From assembly GCF_001423845.1 (NCBI RefSeq), contig NZ_LMPM01000001.1:1941398-2005397 (forward strand): a stretch of 64,000 bases of DNA. Reading direction: 5' to 3'. The notes beneath the pieces were generated by a model, which was given only the letters and a program-made list of their open reading frames with translations, was not told the DNA's origin and did not search any database. Shown piece after piece: positions 37,568-46,368 of this stretch. Position numbers and translations under genes: made by a program. The stretch is from Sphingomonas sp. Leaf357. Its GTDB lineage: Bacteria; Pseudomonadota; Alphaproteobacteria; Sphingomonadales; Sphingomonadaceae. The first letter of the stretch is position 1, and every line of letters begins with the position of its first letter.

Positions 37568-38317
37568 CTATTCTGCCAGGCGCCCATCCTTTATCGCGGC
37601 CTTCTCGTAGACGAACAACACGTCGCTATCCGGGGCCTTCACCGTCGCTGCCACTTCTTCCGGGGCGAGGTGGCGCAGGACGTGGCGGAGGATCGCCTTG
37701 TGCGCCTGCTTCTTGTGGTTCGCGCGCACGCACACCCAGGGTGCCGCCTTGGAATGCGTTTTGGCGAGCATCGTATTGCGCGCCGCGGTGTAATCGTCCC
37801 ACTTGTCCTGCGCGACGGCATCCAGGGCCGAGCGCTTCAGCGCCTTAAGTGGATCGCTCGCGCGTTCGTCCAGCCGTTCCTTCTGCTCGGCCTTGTCGAT
37901 GTCGAGCCACAGCTTGACCAGCTTGATGCCGCTTTCGACCAGCATCGCCTCGAACTTCGGCACGTCTTTCAGGAATTGCGCCTGTTCCTCGGGGGTGGAA
38001 AAGCCGTTGACCACCTCCACGCCCGCGCGATTGTACCAGCTGCGGTTGAAGATCACGAGTTCGCCCGCCGCCGGCAGGTGCGACACGTATCGCCCGAGGA
38101 ACCATAAGGTCTTCTCGCGATCGTTCGGCTTGGGCAGCGCGATCACGCGGGTGGAGCGCACGGAGAGATGTTCGGTCAGCGCCTTGATCGTCCCGTCCTT
38201 TCCGGCCGCGTCGCGCCCTTCGAGGATGATAATCGTGCGCTCGCCGGCCGCCACATTGGCCAATTGCATCTGGACCAATGCCAGTTGCAACGCGTCGCCG
38301 CCGTCCTTCTTCGCCAT
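37568..38317 (-). CDS. ppk2: Polyphosphate kinase 2
   Basis: Uses polyphosphate to phosphorylate a nucleoside phosphate (ADP or GDP in class I). The 249 residues have Walker A in EGRDAAGKDGTIKALTEHL, lid-region motif NRSWYNRAGVEVVNGF, and Walker B-like KLWLDIDKAEQKERLDER. The length fits class I. The final segment diverges from well-known members, so the nucleotide preference is uncertain. Confidence 0.92.
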   Translation of the reverse strand: MAKKDGGDALQLALVQMQLANVAAGERTIIILEGRDAAGKDGTIKALTEHLSVRSTRVIALPKPNDREKTLWFLGRYVSHLPAAGELVIFNRSWYNRAGVEVVNGFSTPEEQAQFLKDVPKFEAMLVESGIKLVKLWLDIDKAEQKERLDERASDPLKALKRSALDAVAQDKWDDYTAARNTMLAKTHSKAAPWVCVRANHKKQAHKAILRHVLRHLAPEEVAATVKAPDSDVLFVYEKAAIKDGRLAE

Positions 38318-38404
38318 GCCTTCACCTCGCTTGCCGGATCGTGCCCGAGTGTCGGGTAATCTCCATGATTGGGCAAGCGATGACGGGGCAAAAGGTTTCC
38401 CGCT

Positions 38405-39175
38405 TTACAGCGCCTCGACCAGGGCGACGGCAATCGCACTGGCGATCTGGTTGCGGGCCTCGTTCGCGCCGGCACCGTTCAACAGCGCGTCGACCGCCGG
38501 CACGTCGATGAATTCCAGTTCGAGCAACGTCGCGCGGCAACCGTTGCCGCGCGTGCCGAGCCTGGCATCGCGCAGCACGCCCAGGCCCTTCATCTTCACG
38601 CCCGGCGGCGGGGCATAGGCCTCGCCGTTCGCCGCCTTGCTGTAGCTCGCCGACCGTAGCACCGCCTTGGGATCGAGCGCCTTCAATGCGCCATGAGCCG
38701 CCTGCACGATGGCCGAGGCAAACGCCGCGTCCCGCGCGACGTTGATGTTGCGCAGCCCGCTGGAGGGCGCGCCCGGCCCCTCCGCCGTCACCACCGACCC
38801 CGCCGACACGGTCTGCACGGCCTGCATATACTTGCGGTCGATATATGCTTCGGTACCGCGCGCGCTGCGATTGAAGCCGTTGAAATGCAGGCTGAGGAAC
38901 AGGTCCGCATCGTTTTCCGCCGCCACCGCCGCACGATCGCCAAGCGACAGATTGACGTCGGTCTCGCGCGTCATCACCACGCTCACCGTCTTGCCCAGCG
39001 CCGCCGCGCGCGCCTTGCCGCTGCCTGATTGCAGCGACCAGCGGATCCGTTTGCAGAAATCCAGCGTCATCGCCTTTTCCGGCACGCCGCTGGCCGATGT
39101 CGCATTGTTGTACGTGCTGTCGTTTGGAATATTCGCGGTGCCGCCATGGCCCGGATCGATCACGATGACGCCCAT
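38405..39175 (-). CDS. N-acetylmuramoyl-L-alanine amidase (Amidase_3)
   Basis: Zinc amidase that cleaves the stem peptide from peptidoglycan. ATG 39175 (MGVIVIDPGHGGTANIPN) gives 256 residues. The zinc site is IDPGHGG with His, the next Glu/His in DADLFLSLHFNGFNRSARG, and catalytic Glu in LLELEFIDVP. No signal peptide is present at this start, and the upstream frame is Arg/Cys-rich and unlike a signal. It may act in the cytoplasm on recycled muropeptides, be exported without a signal, or have a missed start. Confidence 0.83.
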   Translation of the reverse strand: MGVIVIDPGHGGTANIPNDSTYNNATSASGVPEKAMTLDFCKRIRWSLQSGSGKARAAALGKTVSVVMTRETDVNLSLGDRAAVAAENDADLFLSLHFNGFNRSARGTEAYIDRKYMQAVQTVSAGSVVTAEGPGAPSSGLRNINVARDAAFASAIVQAAHGALKALDPKAVLRSASYSKAANGEAYAPPPGVKMKGLGVLRDARLGTRGNGCRATLLELEFIDVPAVDALLNGAGANEARNQIASAIAVALVEAL

Positions 39176-39302
39176 CACATTCGCTCCCCCCGGAGTTGAG
39201 GGGCAAACGATCTGACGGCAATTCCAACAATTCAAGCGTCGTCGGGCGATTCGTCGAAAACGGATGTTTCGACTTGCCCGGCTGCAGCGCCGACAGACCT
39301 GC

Positions 39303-40562
39303 CTAAAGGGCGCCCACCGCTTTGCCCGCCGCCTCGAACATGCCGAGCACGGTATCGATCTGCGCCGGCGTGTGTTCCGCGCAGAGCGAGCAGCGCAGCA
39401 GGTATGTGCCGGCCGGCGTCGCGGGCGGGCGGGCCATGTTGACGTACAGGCCACCATCCAGCAGCACCTGCCACATCGTCACCGCCTGTTCCTGATCCTC
39501 CAGGATCACCGCGATGATCGCGCTGTCCGGCGTCTCGGTGCCGAGCTTGAAGCCCAGCGCTTTGAGGCCACCGTGCAATTTGCGCGCATTATCCCACAGT
39601 TGCGCACGCTTCTTGGTCGCGATCATCAGCTTGCGGATCGAGGTCGCGGCGGTGGCGACTACCGAGGGCGGAAGTGACGCAGTGAAGATGTACGGGCGGC
39701 AGGCCAAGCGGATCGCCTCGAACTTCGGGTGGTTCGACACGCAGAACCCACCGACCGTGCCGACCGACTTTGAGAAGGTACCGACGACGAAATCAACATC
39801 CGCCTCGCACCCCTGATCCTCGTACACTCCGCGGCCGTTGGGGCCGTAAAACCCCATCGAATGCGCCTCGTCGCTCAACACCATCGCGCCGTGCTTCTTG
39901 GCGACCGCGACCATCTCCTTGAGCGGCGCGATATCGCCGAGCATCGAATAGACGCCTTCGAGGATCACGAGCTTGCCCGCCTCCTTGGGCAGGCGCCCGA
40001 GGCGCTTGTCGAGATCCGCCACGTCGTTGTGGCGGAAGCGGACGATCTCGGCATTGCCCTGCTTGCAACCGTCATAGATCGACGCGTGGCTGTCGGCGTC
40101 GAGGATGACGTATTCGCCCTTTCCGGCGAGCGTCGAGATCATGCCGAGATTGGCCATGTAGCCGGTCGAGAAGACGATCGCTCCGGACACGCCGTAGAAA
40201 TCGCGCAGCGCCTGTTCGACCTCCATGTGATCGCGGAACGTGCCGTTGAGCATGCGGCTCCCGTTGGTGCCGGACCCGAACTGGTCGAGCGCATCCTTGC
40301 CGGCCTGGATCACGTCCGGATCGAACGTCATGCCCATGTAATTGTAGGTGCCGAGCAGGATCGTGTCGCGGCCCGCGATCACCGCCTCGGTCGGCGATTT
40401 CACCTGCTCCATCACGATCGCGAAGGGATCGGTCACGCCGGTGTCGATCAGCGCCTTGCGTTCGGCGATCAGCGCATCGAACTTCGACATGAGGTCGCGT
40501 TCCGGCGCGACGTCGGCCGGATCGGCGGGCAGTTTCTCGGTGGCAAGTCCGGCGTCGGTCAT
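39303..40562 (-). CDS. spt: Serine palmitoyltransferase
   Basis: PLP enzyme that condenses serine with an acyl thioester to 3-ketosphinganine, the first step of sphingolipid synthesis. The 419 residues match Sphingomonas SPT closely. They have TYNYMGMTFDPDVI, NGSRMLNGTFRDHMEVE, the cofactor-stacking DADSHASIYDG, SDEAHSMGFYGP, and the Schiff-base Lys in GTFSKSVGTVGG. In Sphingomonas the soluble homodimer starts the glycosphingolipid path that replaces LPS. It follows the ACP gene after four bases, so both are co-expressed. Confidence 0.96.
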   Translation of the reverse strand: MTDAGLATEKLPADPADVAPERDLMSKFDALIAERKALIDTGVTDPFAIVMEQVKSPTEAVIAGRDTILLGTYNYMGMTFDPDVIQAGKDALDQFGSGTNGSRMLNGTFRDHMEVEQALRDFYGVSGAIVFSTGYMANLGMISTLAGKGEYVILDADSHASIYDGCKQGNAEIVRFRHNDVADLDKRLGRLPKEAGKLVILEGVYSMLGDIAPLKEMVAVAKKHGAMVLSDEAHSMGFYGPNGRGVYEDQGCEADVDFVVGTFSKSVGTVGGFCVSNHPKFEAIRLACRPYIFTASLPPSVVATAATSIRKLMIATKKRAQLWDNARKLHGGLKALGFKLGTETPDSAIIAVILEDQEQAVTMWQVLLDGGLYVNMARPPATPAGTYLLRCSLCAEHTPAQIDTVLGMFEAAGKAVGAL

Positions 40563-40566
40563 CCGC

Positions 40567-40809
40567 TCAACCCTTCAGCTTCGCCACCGCGTCGACCAGC
40601 TGGCCGACGGTTTCGATCTCTGCCTGCATGTTCATCGTGATAATGATGTCGAATTCGTCCTCGATCGCGGCGACGAAATCCATCACGGTCAGGCTGTCCC
40701 ATTCCAGATTGCCCTGGAACGTGGTCGCGTCGGTCACCTCGACCTGTTTCTTGTTGAACGGTTCGATCTGCGCGGCGACGGTATCGAAGATGGCTTGGCG
40801 GTCGGTCAT
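40567..40809 (-). CDS. acpR: Acyl carrier protein associated with serine palmitoyltransferase
   Basis: An 80-residue dedicated ACP. The phosphopantetheine Ser is in NLEWDSLTVMDFVAAI (DSL motif) and acidic helix II follows (EDEFDIIITM). Its place just upstream of spt fits the SPT-linked ACP known from sphingolipid clusters, which presents the acyl group. The matching transferase (Sfp/AcpS type) is not nearby. Confidence 0.92.
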   Translation of the reverse strand: MTDRQAIFDTVAAQIEPFNKKQVEVTDATTFQGNLEWDSLTVMDFVAAIEDEFDIIITMNMQAEIETVGQLVDAVAKLKG

Positions 40810-40871
40810 GCGAAGTCCTTATGCGGTCAGCACCGGCCTTGCCAAGGGATTGCGGCGGGAAGGGGGCGCGG

Positions 40872-41780
40872 TCAGCCGAGCAGGCCGTTCGCGCGATACC
40901 ATTTGGCGGTGTCGGCCAGCCCGGCGCGGGTCGCGATTTCGGGCTGCCACAAGGCGGTATCGGGGCGATGCTTCGGGTCGCTGGTCCAGTCGGGGTGCGA
41001 CATATAGCCGACGCGGTCCTGGGTCAGCTTGGCCCCCGTGCCGCGAACCGCCGCGTCGGCGCGTGCGGCAAGCGACAGCAGCGCCTTGGGGAGGGGCAGG
41101 GGCAACACGCTCCGCCCCACCGCCGCGCCGACGGCGCGGGCGAAATCGGTGTGGCTCCAGCCACCGGAAACGCCATCGTCGGGATCGAGGACCAGCCGCC
41201 CCGGATCGCGCTCGACCAACGCGATCAGCAGGCGCGCGAGATCATCGACATGGATCACCGACATCCTGCCCGGCGGCGGCAGCAGGGCGAGGCCCATCCG
41301 GGCGATGCGGAACACGTCGCGCAACTCCATGTCGCCAGGGCCATAGATGGCGGGCGGGCGGACGATGGTCCAGTCGAGCCTGGAGGCGCGGACCTCGGCC
41401 TCGGCAAGTTGCTTCGAGTGGCCATAATGCGAGAGTTTCGGCTCGCGCGCCGACAGTGACGAGACGTGGACGAAGCGTCGGACGCCCGTCACCTCGGCCG
41501 CCGCGATCATGTTCGCCGTCCCCCCGGCATTGCCGCGCAGGAAATCGGGCAGGGTGGGCGCGTTAACCACACCGGCGACGTGGATCGCGACGTCTGCGCC
41601 GTCGTTCAGGCGGGCGAGGCTGTCCGTGTCTTCCAGGCTCCCCTCGATCCAGGTCACGCCGTCCCGGGCAGGCTGCGCGCGGCGGGCCAGCGCGCGGACA
41701 GGGTAGTCGTGATCGCGGGCAAGCGCGATCAGGCGCTTGCCGACAAAGCCCGTGCCGCCGGTGATGGCGAGGGTTTTCAT
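40872..41780 (-). CDS. NAD-dependent epimerase family protein, probable ceramide reductase (CerR-like)
   Basis: Extended SDR whose cofactor motif is ITGGTGFVGKRLIALA; the catalytic-type Ser and YxxxK are in HVSSLSAREPKLSHYGHSK. ATG 41780 (MKTLAITGGTG) gives 302 residues. In Caulobacter, cerR, an epimerase-family reductase of the ketosphingoid intermediate, lies in the same cluster as spt and an ACP, so that role is likely here. The assignment is by context plus family and should be treated as probable. No ceramide N-acyltransferase candidate is in the window. Confidence 0.72.
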   Translation of the reverse strand: MKTLAITGGTGFVGKRLIALARDHDYPVRALARRAQPARDGVTWIEGSLEDTDSLARLNDGADVAIHVAGVVNAPTLPDFLRGNAGGTANMIAAAEVTGVRRFVHVSSLSAREPKLSHYGHSKQLAEAEVRASRLDWTIVRPPAIYGPGDMELRDVFRIARMGLALLPPPGRMSVIHVDDLARLLIALVERDPGRLVLDPDDGVSGGWSHTDFARAVGAAVGRSVLPLPLPKALLSLAARADAAVRGTGAKLTQDRVGYMSHPDWTSDPKHRPDTALWQPEIATRAGLADTAKWYRANGLLG

Positions 41781-41800
41781 GCCTGGGTCCAACTCGAACG

Positions 41801-41863
41801 TCCGTTCGCCCTGAGCCTGAAGGGCACGCGCGGCGCTTGGGCTTCGACAGGCTCAGCCCGAAC
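41801..41863. repeat. Palindromic intergenic repeat, family A copy 2
   Basis: CCGTTCGCCCTGAGCCTGAA pairs with the right arm GCTTCGACAGGCTCAGCCCG. It lies between cerR-like and proB, both minus-strand, the only copy of the family not between convergent genes. Confidence 0.85.
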
Positions 41864-41889
41864 AGAGGCGGGGACTGTGTTAAAAGTTC

Positions 41890-43008
41890 TCACAACATCG
41901 CCATATGGTTACGGTGCACCAATGCCCCGCGTGGCGCGTACCCGAGGATCGCCGCCAGCGCATCGCTACGCTTGCCGGTGATCCGCACCGCATCCGCCGC
42001 GTCATATTCGGCCAGCCCCCGTGCCAGCGCAGCACCGTCCGGCCCGGCCACCACGATCAGGTCACCGCGCGCGAAGCTCCCTTCGATCCGAGTCGCGCCC
42101 GCCGCGAGCAGGCTCTTGCCCGCCCGCAATGCCGCCACCGCGCCGGCGTCGATATGCACCGTGCCCCGCGCCGTCAGTCCGCCCGCCAGCCACGCCTTGC
42201 GCGCCGGGGCCGATTTCTCCGCCACGAACAGGGTATGCCGCGCCTCGTCCGACGCCGACAGGATGAGGGGCCGATCGATCCGCCCGCTCGCGATCGCGAG
42301 ATGCGCGCCCGCCGCATTGGCGATCCGTGCGGCGGCGATCTTCGACACCATCCCGCCCGAGCCCATGCCGGAAGCCGATCCGCGATCCGCCATCGCCTCC
42401 ACGCGGCCATCGATGCGCTCGACCCGGGCGATATGTTCGGCGCCGGGCAGGGCCGGGTTGCGATCGTACAGCCCGTCCACGTCGCTCAGCAGCACCACGC
42501 CCTGCGCCCCCGCCGCCTGCGCCACGCGCGCCGCCAGCCGGTCGTTGTCGCCGAAGCGGATTTCCTCGGTCGCCACCGAATCGTTCTCGTTGAGCACCGG
42601 CACCACGCCCAGCCCGAGCAACCGGTCGAGCGTCGCAGCCGCGTTGAGATAGCGACGGCGATCCTCCAGATCGTCGAGCGTGACGAGGATCTGCGCCGCA
42701 GTCAGTCCTACCGCCCCCAGCGCCTCCGCCCAGACATGGGATAGGGCGATCTGACCGACCGCGGCGGCGGCCTGTGCGTCCTCGAGCGAGGCGCGGCCGC
42801 CCTTGGCCAGCCCGAGCCGCCGCGCCCCAAGCGCGATCGCTCCGGACGACACCACCGCGACCTGTTGCCCTGCCTCGGCCCGAACGGCTATATCGGCAGC
42901 GATCCCCTGCAACCACGCCCGCCGCACGCCGCCATCGGCCTCGACAAGCAGGGCCGACCCGATCTTGACAATCAGGCGCGGGCAGGTGGCGGGGGGAAAG
43001 AGCGACAT
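41890..43008 (-). CDS. proB: Glutamate 5-kinase
   Basis: First enzyme of proline synthesis: phosphorylates glutamate with ATP. ATG 43008 (MSLFPPATCPRLIVKIGS) gives 372 residues. The kinase domain has IVKIGSALLV, VVSSGAIALGARRL, NENDSVATEEIRFGDND and GMGSGGMVSKIAAA. A C-terminal PUA domain begins near ARGTVHIDAGAVAAL. In many alphaproteobacteria proB follows obgE; here a Uma2 gene lies between them. Confidence 0.96.
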   Translation of the reverse strand: MSLFPPATCPRLIVKIGSALLVEADGGVRRAWLQGIAADIAVRAEAGQQVAVVSSGAIALGARRLGLAKGGRASLEDAQAAAAVGQIALSHVWAEALGAVGLTAAQILVTLDDLEDRRRYLNAAATLDRLLGLGVVPVLNENDSVATEEIRFGDNDRLAARVAQAAGAQGVVLLSDVDGLYDRNPALPGAEHIARVERIDGRVEAMADRGSASGMGSGGMVSKIAAARIANAAGAHLAIASGRIDRPLILSASDEARHTLFVAEKSAPARKAWLAGGLTARGTVHIDAGAVAALRAGKSLLAAGATRIEGSFARGDLIVVAGPDGAALARGLAEYDAADAVRITGKRSDALAAILGYAPRGALVHRNHMAML

Positions 43009-43059
43009 GCCTGATGCGTTAGCGCGGGGAAGCGTCACCGCCAATGGCGACGGTGTCGA

Positions 43060-43614
43060 TCAATCGCGCGCGAAGATCTCGTCATGCGGCAAGGTAAGAT
43101 CGAGCGACGGCAGCGGCGCATCGACGGCTTCGTCGTACGCCACGTCGTTCCAGCCATGTGCTGTCGTGCGCTGCACAATGCGCAGCCGTTCTGCGGCGGT
43201 ATCGATGAAGATGATTGTATCGACGCTGTCCAGCGCCTTGTACTCGTCCAGCTTGACGCGTAGGTCGGTTCGGGCTGTTCCGGCCGACAGAATTTCGACG
43301 ATGACGCGCGGATCATTAAACGCCAACGCCTTGTCGTCTCCACTCCAATCGTGGCAAAAAACCGAAGCGTCTGGATAGCGAACGGACAGATCGTGGGTAC
43401 GGGTTGCCATATCCGGCCCATAAGGCCGGCAACCACTTCCCCTCAGATTTTGCCGCAACCATGCAAGCACGTTAATCTGGACTTCGGCATGGCGGGCCGT
43501 CCCGCCGGCCATCATCCGTATCACGCCATTGTCGAGTTCGGCCTTGTGATCGCCGAAATCGATGTCGAGAAAATCCTCGGCTGTCAGCAGCGGATAGTCG
43601 GGGTGCGTCGCCAT
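43060..43614 (-). CDS. Uma2 family putative nuclease (DUF820)
   Basis: The 184 residues belong to the Uma2/DUF820 group with a PD-(D/E)xK fold. Conserved elements are ELDNGVIRMMAGGTARHAEV at the N-terminus, RYPDASVFC with the Asp, VIVEILSAGTARTDLRVKLDEY with the Glu and Lys, and DTIIFID. Function is unproven; members are often scattered accessory genes. It sits between obgE and proB, interrupting a common gene pair. Confidence 0.85.
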   Translation of the reverse strand: MATHPDYPLLTAEDFLDIDFGDHKAELDNGVIRMMAGGTARHAEVQINVLAWLRQNLRGSGCRPYGPDMATRTHDLSVRYPDASVFCHDWSGDDKALAFNDPRVIVEILSAGTARTDLRVKLDEYKALDSVDTIIFIDTAAERLRIVQRTTAHGWNDVAYDEAVDAPLPSLDLTLPHDEIFARD

Positions 43615-43644
43615 GTGCAGCCCATATCATACCACCGCAGCGCT

Positions 43645-44691
43645 TCAAACCGGCGACCAGGCAATCTCGTCCTCGCCTTCGTCATCGGCGCCGACCATGC
43701 CGCTCTTCGGCCCGATCGCTTCGAGCAGGCGGTCCAGCACCCAATCCACACCCGTGCCGGCGGCACCCGAGATCGGGATCACCTCCGCGCCGCTTTCCTC
43801 TTCCAGTTCGGCAGACAGCGCCGCGATCAACTCGTCGTCCAGCGTATCGATCTTGTTGAGCGCGACGACCACCGGCTTGTCGATCAGCCCGCCGCCATAG
43901 GCCGCGAGTTCGTCGCGAACGATGCGGTAACTTTCGGCAACGTCGGTGTCGTTCGCGTCGATCAGGTGCAGCAGCACGCGGCAGCGCTCGATATGGCCCA
44001 GGAAGCGGTCGCCGATGCCGGCCCCTTCCGATGCGCCCTCGATCAGGCCGGGAATGTCGGCGACGACGAATTCGTTATGCTTGTGGCGCACCACGCCCAA
44101 TTGCGGGCGCGTGGTGGTGAAGGCGTATTCGCCCACCTTGGCCTGCGCATTGGTGACGGCGTTGATAAAGGTCGATTTGCCGGCATTGGGCAGCCCGACC
44201 AGACCAGCATCGGCGAGCAGCTTCAGTCGCAGCCAGACCCACATCTCCTCGTACGGCCAGCCGGTGCCGTGCTGGCGCGGGGTGCGGTTCGTGCTGGTCT
44301 TGTAGCTTGCGTTGCCGCGACCGCCGTCGCCGCCGCGCAGGAACACGACCCGCTCGCCGGCCTGCGTGAAATCGGCCAGCACCTCTTCCTTGTCTTCGCT
44401 CAACACCTGCGTGCCGATCGGTACCTGGATCACCAGATCCTCGCCGCCCGCGCCGGTCATGTTCGAGCCCGCACCGCCATGCCCGCGTGGCGCGCGGAAA
44501 TGCTGAGTGTACCGGAAATCGATCAACGTGTTCAGGCCGGGCACCGCCACGAACACGATGTCGCCGCCCTTGCCACCGTTGCCGCCGTTCGGACCGCCAT
44601 ATTCGATGAACTTCTCGCGCCGGAAACTGACGGCTCCGGGGCCGCCCGCGCCCGATCGGACGAAGATCTTTGCTTGGTCTAGGAAATGCAT
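43645..44691 (-). CDS. obgE: GTPase ObgE/CgtA
   Basis: Ribosome-assembly and stress GTPase. ATG 44691 (MHFLDQAKIFVRSG) gives 348 residues. The glycine-rich Obg domain is clear (GGPNGGNGGKGGDIVFVA, RGGDGGRGNA). The G domain has G1 GLPNAGKSTFINAVT, G3 DIPGLIEGASEG, G4 NKIDTLDDE and G5 SGAAGTG. The acidic tail (DDEGEDEIAW) is short. Usually follows rpmA closely; here it is separated by a TetR/hydrolase pair and a GNAT gene. Confidence 0.97.
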   Translation of the reverse strand: MHFLDQAKIFVRSGAGGPGAVSFRREKFIEYGGPNGGNGGKGGDIVFVAVPGLNTLIDFRYTQHFRAPRGHGGAGSNMTGAGGEDLVIQVPIGTQVLSEDKEEVLADFTQAGERVVFLRGGDGGRGNASYKTSTNRTPRQHGTGWPYEEMWVWLRLKLLADAGLVGLPNAGKSTFINAVTNAQAKVGEYAFTTTRPQLGVVRHKHNEFVVADIPGLIEGASEGAGIGDRFLGHIERCRVLLHLIDANDTDVAESYRIVRDELAAYGGGLIDKPVVVALNKIDTLDDELIAALSAELEEESGAEVIPISGAAGTGVDWVLDRLLEAIGPKSGMVGADDEGEDEIAWSPV

Positions 44692-44801
44692 GGCGAGTGC
44701 GTAGCGCTTTAGCGCAGCTAAAGCCACTCGGCACTCGCTCGGCCGGCCTCGCAAAAGCGAAAACAGACGACACGGCTTTGCCGCCGAACGAGGTGAAACG
44801 G

Positions 44802-45386
44802 CTACCCGGCCACCTCGGCATGCGACATCACCAGCGATTTCACCGCCAGTTCGCGCGCCGTCTCGCGCGGCAGCCCCAGCGCCTTCGCCATCGGCCCGCC
44901 GAGCAGCGCATCGCCGAGCGCGGTCAGCACCAACTGCAACGTCTCCTCGTGGATCGAGGGGCGTCCCGGTTCATGCCCCTCGGACAGGTCGTCGACCAGC
45001 CGGTGGATCGCTTCCAGGATCGGATCGAGCGCATCCTGATTGCCGTTGAGAATCATCCAGCTCGCCATCGCGCCCGCGCCGTGCGTGAAGGCGTCGAAGG
45101 TCATGTCGACCACCTCACGCGGATTGTGGTCGCTGGCCCGGGCACGCTTCGCCGCCTCGCCGATTTGCACCGTGATGGTATCCGCGAGGTGCGCGATCAG
45201 CGCCTTTTGCAGGTCTGCCGCCGAGCCGAAATGGTGCAGCAGATTGGCGTGCGTGCGCCCCATCCGCGCCGCGACCGCCTTCAACGTCACCGCCTGCGGG
45301 CCGACTTCGACCAGCAGCGCCCGTGCCGCCTCGATCGCGGTATCGCGGGACTCCTCGGGGGATAGACGGCGGCGAGTTGTTGACAC
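44802..45386 (-). CDS. TetR family transcriptional regulator
   Basis: The 194 residues start at GTG 45386. The HTH region is ALLVEVGPQAVTLKAVAARMGRTHANLLHHFGSAADLQKALI (in part VTLKAVAARMGRTHANLLHHF). The all-helical ligand-binding part follows. The divergent gene at 45454 is the likely target. The operator-like dyad at 45390-45410 overlaps the -10 of the divergent promoter and begins four bases from this gene's own start. The ligand is unknown. Confidence 0.9.
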   Translation of the reverse strand: MSTTRRRLSPEESRDTAIEAARALLVEVGPQAVTLKAVAARMGRTHANLLHHFGSAADLQKALIAHLADTITVQIGEAAKRARASDHNPREVVDMTFDAFTHGAGAMASWMILNGNQDALDPILEAIHRLVDDLSEGHEPGRPSIHEETLQLVLTALGDALLGGPMAKALGLPRETARELAVKSLVMSHAEVAG

Positions 45387-45408
45387 TGTTGTAAGTAACC
45401 CCTATTTA
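45380..45408 (+). promoter_or_regulatory. Promoter of the metal-dependent hydrolase gene
   Basis: TTGACA (45380-45385), a 17-base spacer, and TATTTA (45403-45408): close to the vegetative consensus. The gene starts 45 bases later. Confidence 0.65.
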
Positions 45409-45410
45409 CA
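45390..45410. promoter_or_regulatory. Putative TetR operator
   Basis: Dyad TGTAAGTA-ACCCC-TATTTACA with one mismatch in 8-base arms. It covers the spacer and the -10 of the 45380 promoter in the TetR/hydrolase intergenic region. Confidence 0.6.
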
Positions 45411-45453
45411 GTCGTGTAAGCTATATGTTGCTTCTTTGTGTTCGGAGGTTTTC

Positions 45454-46326
45454 ATGGCGAAAGCAACTACTCCCGCCGATCTGACGATCACCCCGCGCGA
45501 CCTGCGCTTCGGGCGCGGTTCCGATATCCGCCGCTGGTGGCTGAACGAAGATCCGATCGCGACGGCATTCTACAACGCCTTGTCGGTGACGTTCCCCAAG
45601 GGCGAAGGGTTCTTCGTCGATAGCGTCCGCAACTTTCGCGACGGCACGCCGCCACGCCTGCACGCCGAAATCCAGGCGTTCATCAAGCAGGAGGTGATCC
45701 ACACGCGCGAGCACGTCGCGTTCAATCGCCATGTTACCGATCAGGGCTACGACACCGCCCCGCTGGAGCGTGATGTCGATCGCGCCCTCGCGCTGACCAA
45801 GGGCCGGCCGGCGATCGCCAGCCTGGCCGCGACGATGGCGCTGGAGCATTTCACCGCGATGCTGGCGCACCAGTTGATCGCCAATCCTAAGCATCTGGCC
45901 GGAGGCGATCCGCAGGCGGCGGCGCTGTGGCGCTGGCATGCGGCGGAGGAGATCGAGCATAAGGGCGTCGCATACGACACCTGGCTGCACGCCACGAAGG
46001 ATTGGAGCCGGTGGAAACGCTGGAGGATCAAGTCGCTGGTGATGGTCGCCACGACGGTGAAATTCTTCCAGGGGCGGCGGCGCGGCATGATCGAATTGCT
46101 GCGCCAGGATGGGCTGACGGGGCCGAGGGTCTGGGCGCGGATGGCGTGGTACGCGTTCGGCAATCCGGGCATGGCGCGCAAGATCCTGGGCGCATGGCTC
46201 GCATTCTTTATGCCCGGTTTTCACCCGTGGAAGCATGACGACCGCGAACTGATCGGGCTGGCCGAGAGCGATTATGCGGCGGCGATATTGCCGACCGCGC
46301 AGAAGGCGAAGGCGGTGTTAGCCTGA
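45454..46326 (+). CDS. Metal-dependent hydrolase family protein (DUF455-like)
   Basis: A 290-residue protein with a helical di-metal-like core: FIKQEVIHTREHVAFNRH, MALEHFTAMLAHQL and WHAAEEIEHKGVAYD supply conserved Glu/His pairs. A C-terminal part has two or three hydrophobic segments (VMVATTVKFF, GAWLAFFMPGF). ATG 45454 follows GGAGG. This family is usually labelled predicted metal-dependent hydrolase (YbeY-unrelated). The catalytic role is unknown and an oxygenase-type di-iron function is possible. Expressed divergently from the TetR gene. Confidence 0.82.
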   Translation: MAKATTPADLTITPRDLRFGRGSDIRRWWLNEDPIATAFYNALSVTFPKGEGFFVDSVRNFRDGTPPRLHAEIQAFIKQEVIHTREHVAFNRHVTDQGYDTAPLERDVDRALALTKGRPAIASLAATMALEHFTAMLAHQLIANPKHLAGGDPQAAALWRWHAAEEIEHKGVAYDTWLHATKDWSRWKRWRIKSLVMVATTVKFFQGRRRGMIELLRQDGLTGPRVWARMAWYAFGNPGMARKILGAWLAFFMPGFHPWKHDDRELIGLAESDYAAAILPTAQKAKAVLA

Positions 46327-46336
46327 AGTGGAAGAA

Positions 46337-46359
46337 GCCCCTCCCCATCGGGGAGGGGC
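46337..46359. terminator. Perfect hairpin between convergent genes
   Basis: GCCCCTCCCC/GGGGAGGGGC, 10 bp, loop ATC, right after the hydrolase stop and ten bases before the end of the convergent GNAT gene. It probably terminates both, although no T-run follows. Same motif as repeat family E at 33865. Confidence 0.6.
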
Positions 46360-46368
46360 CTTATCGGG

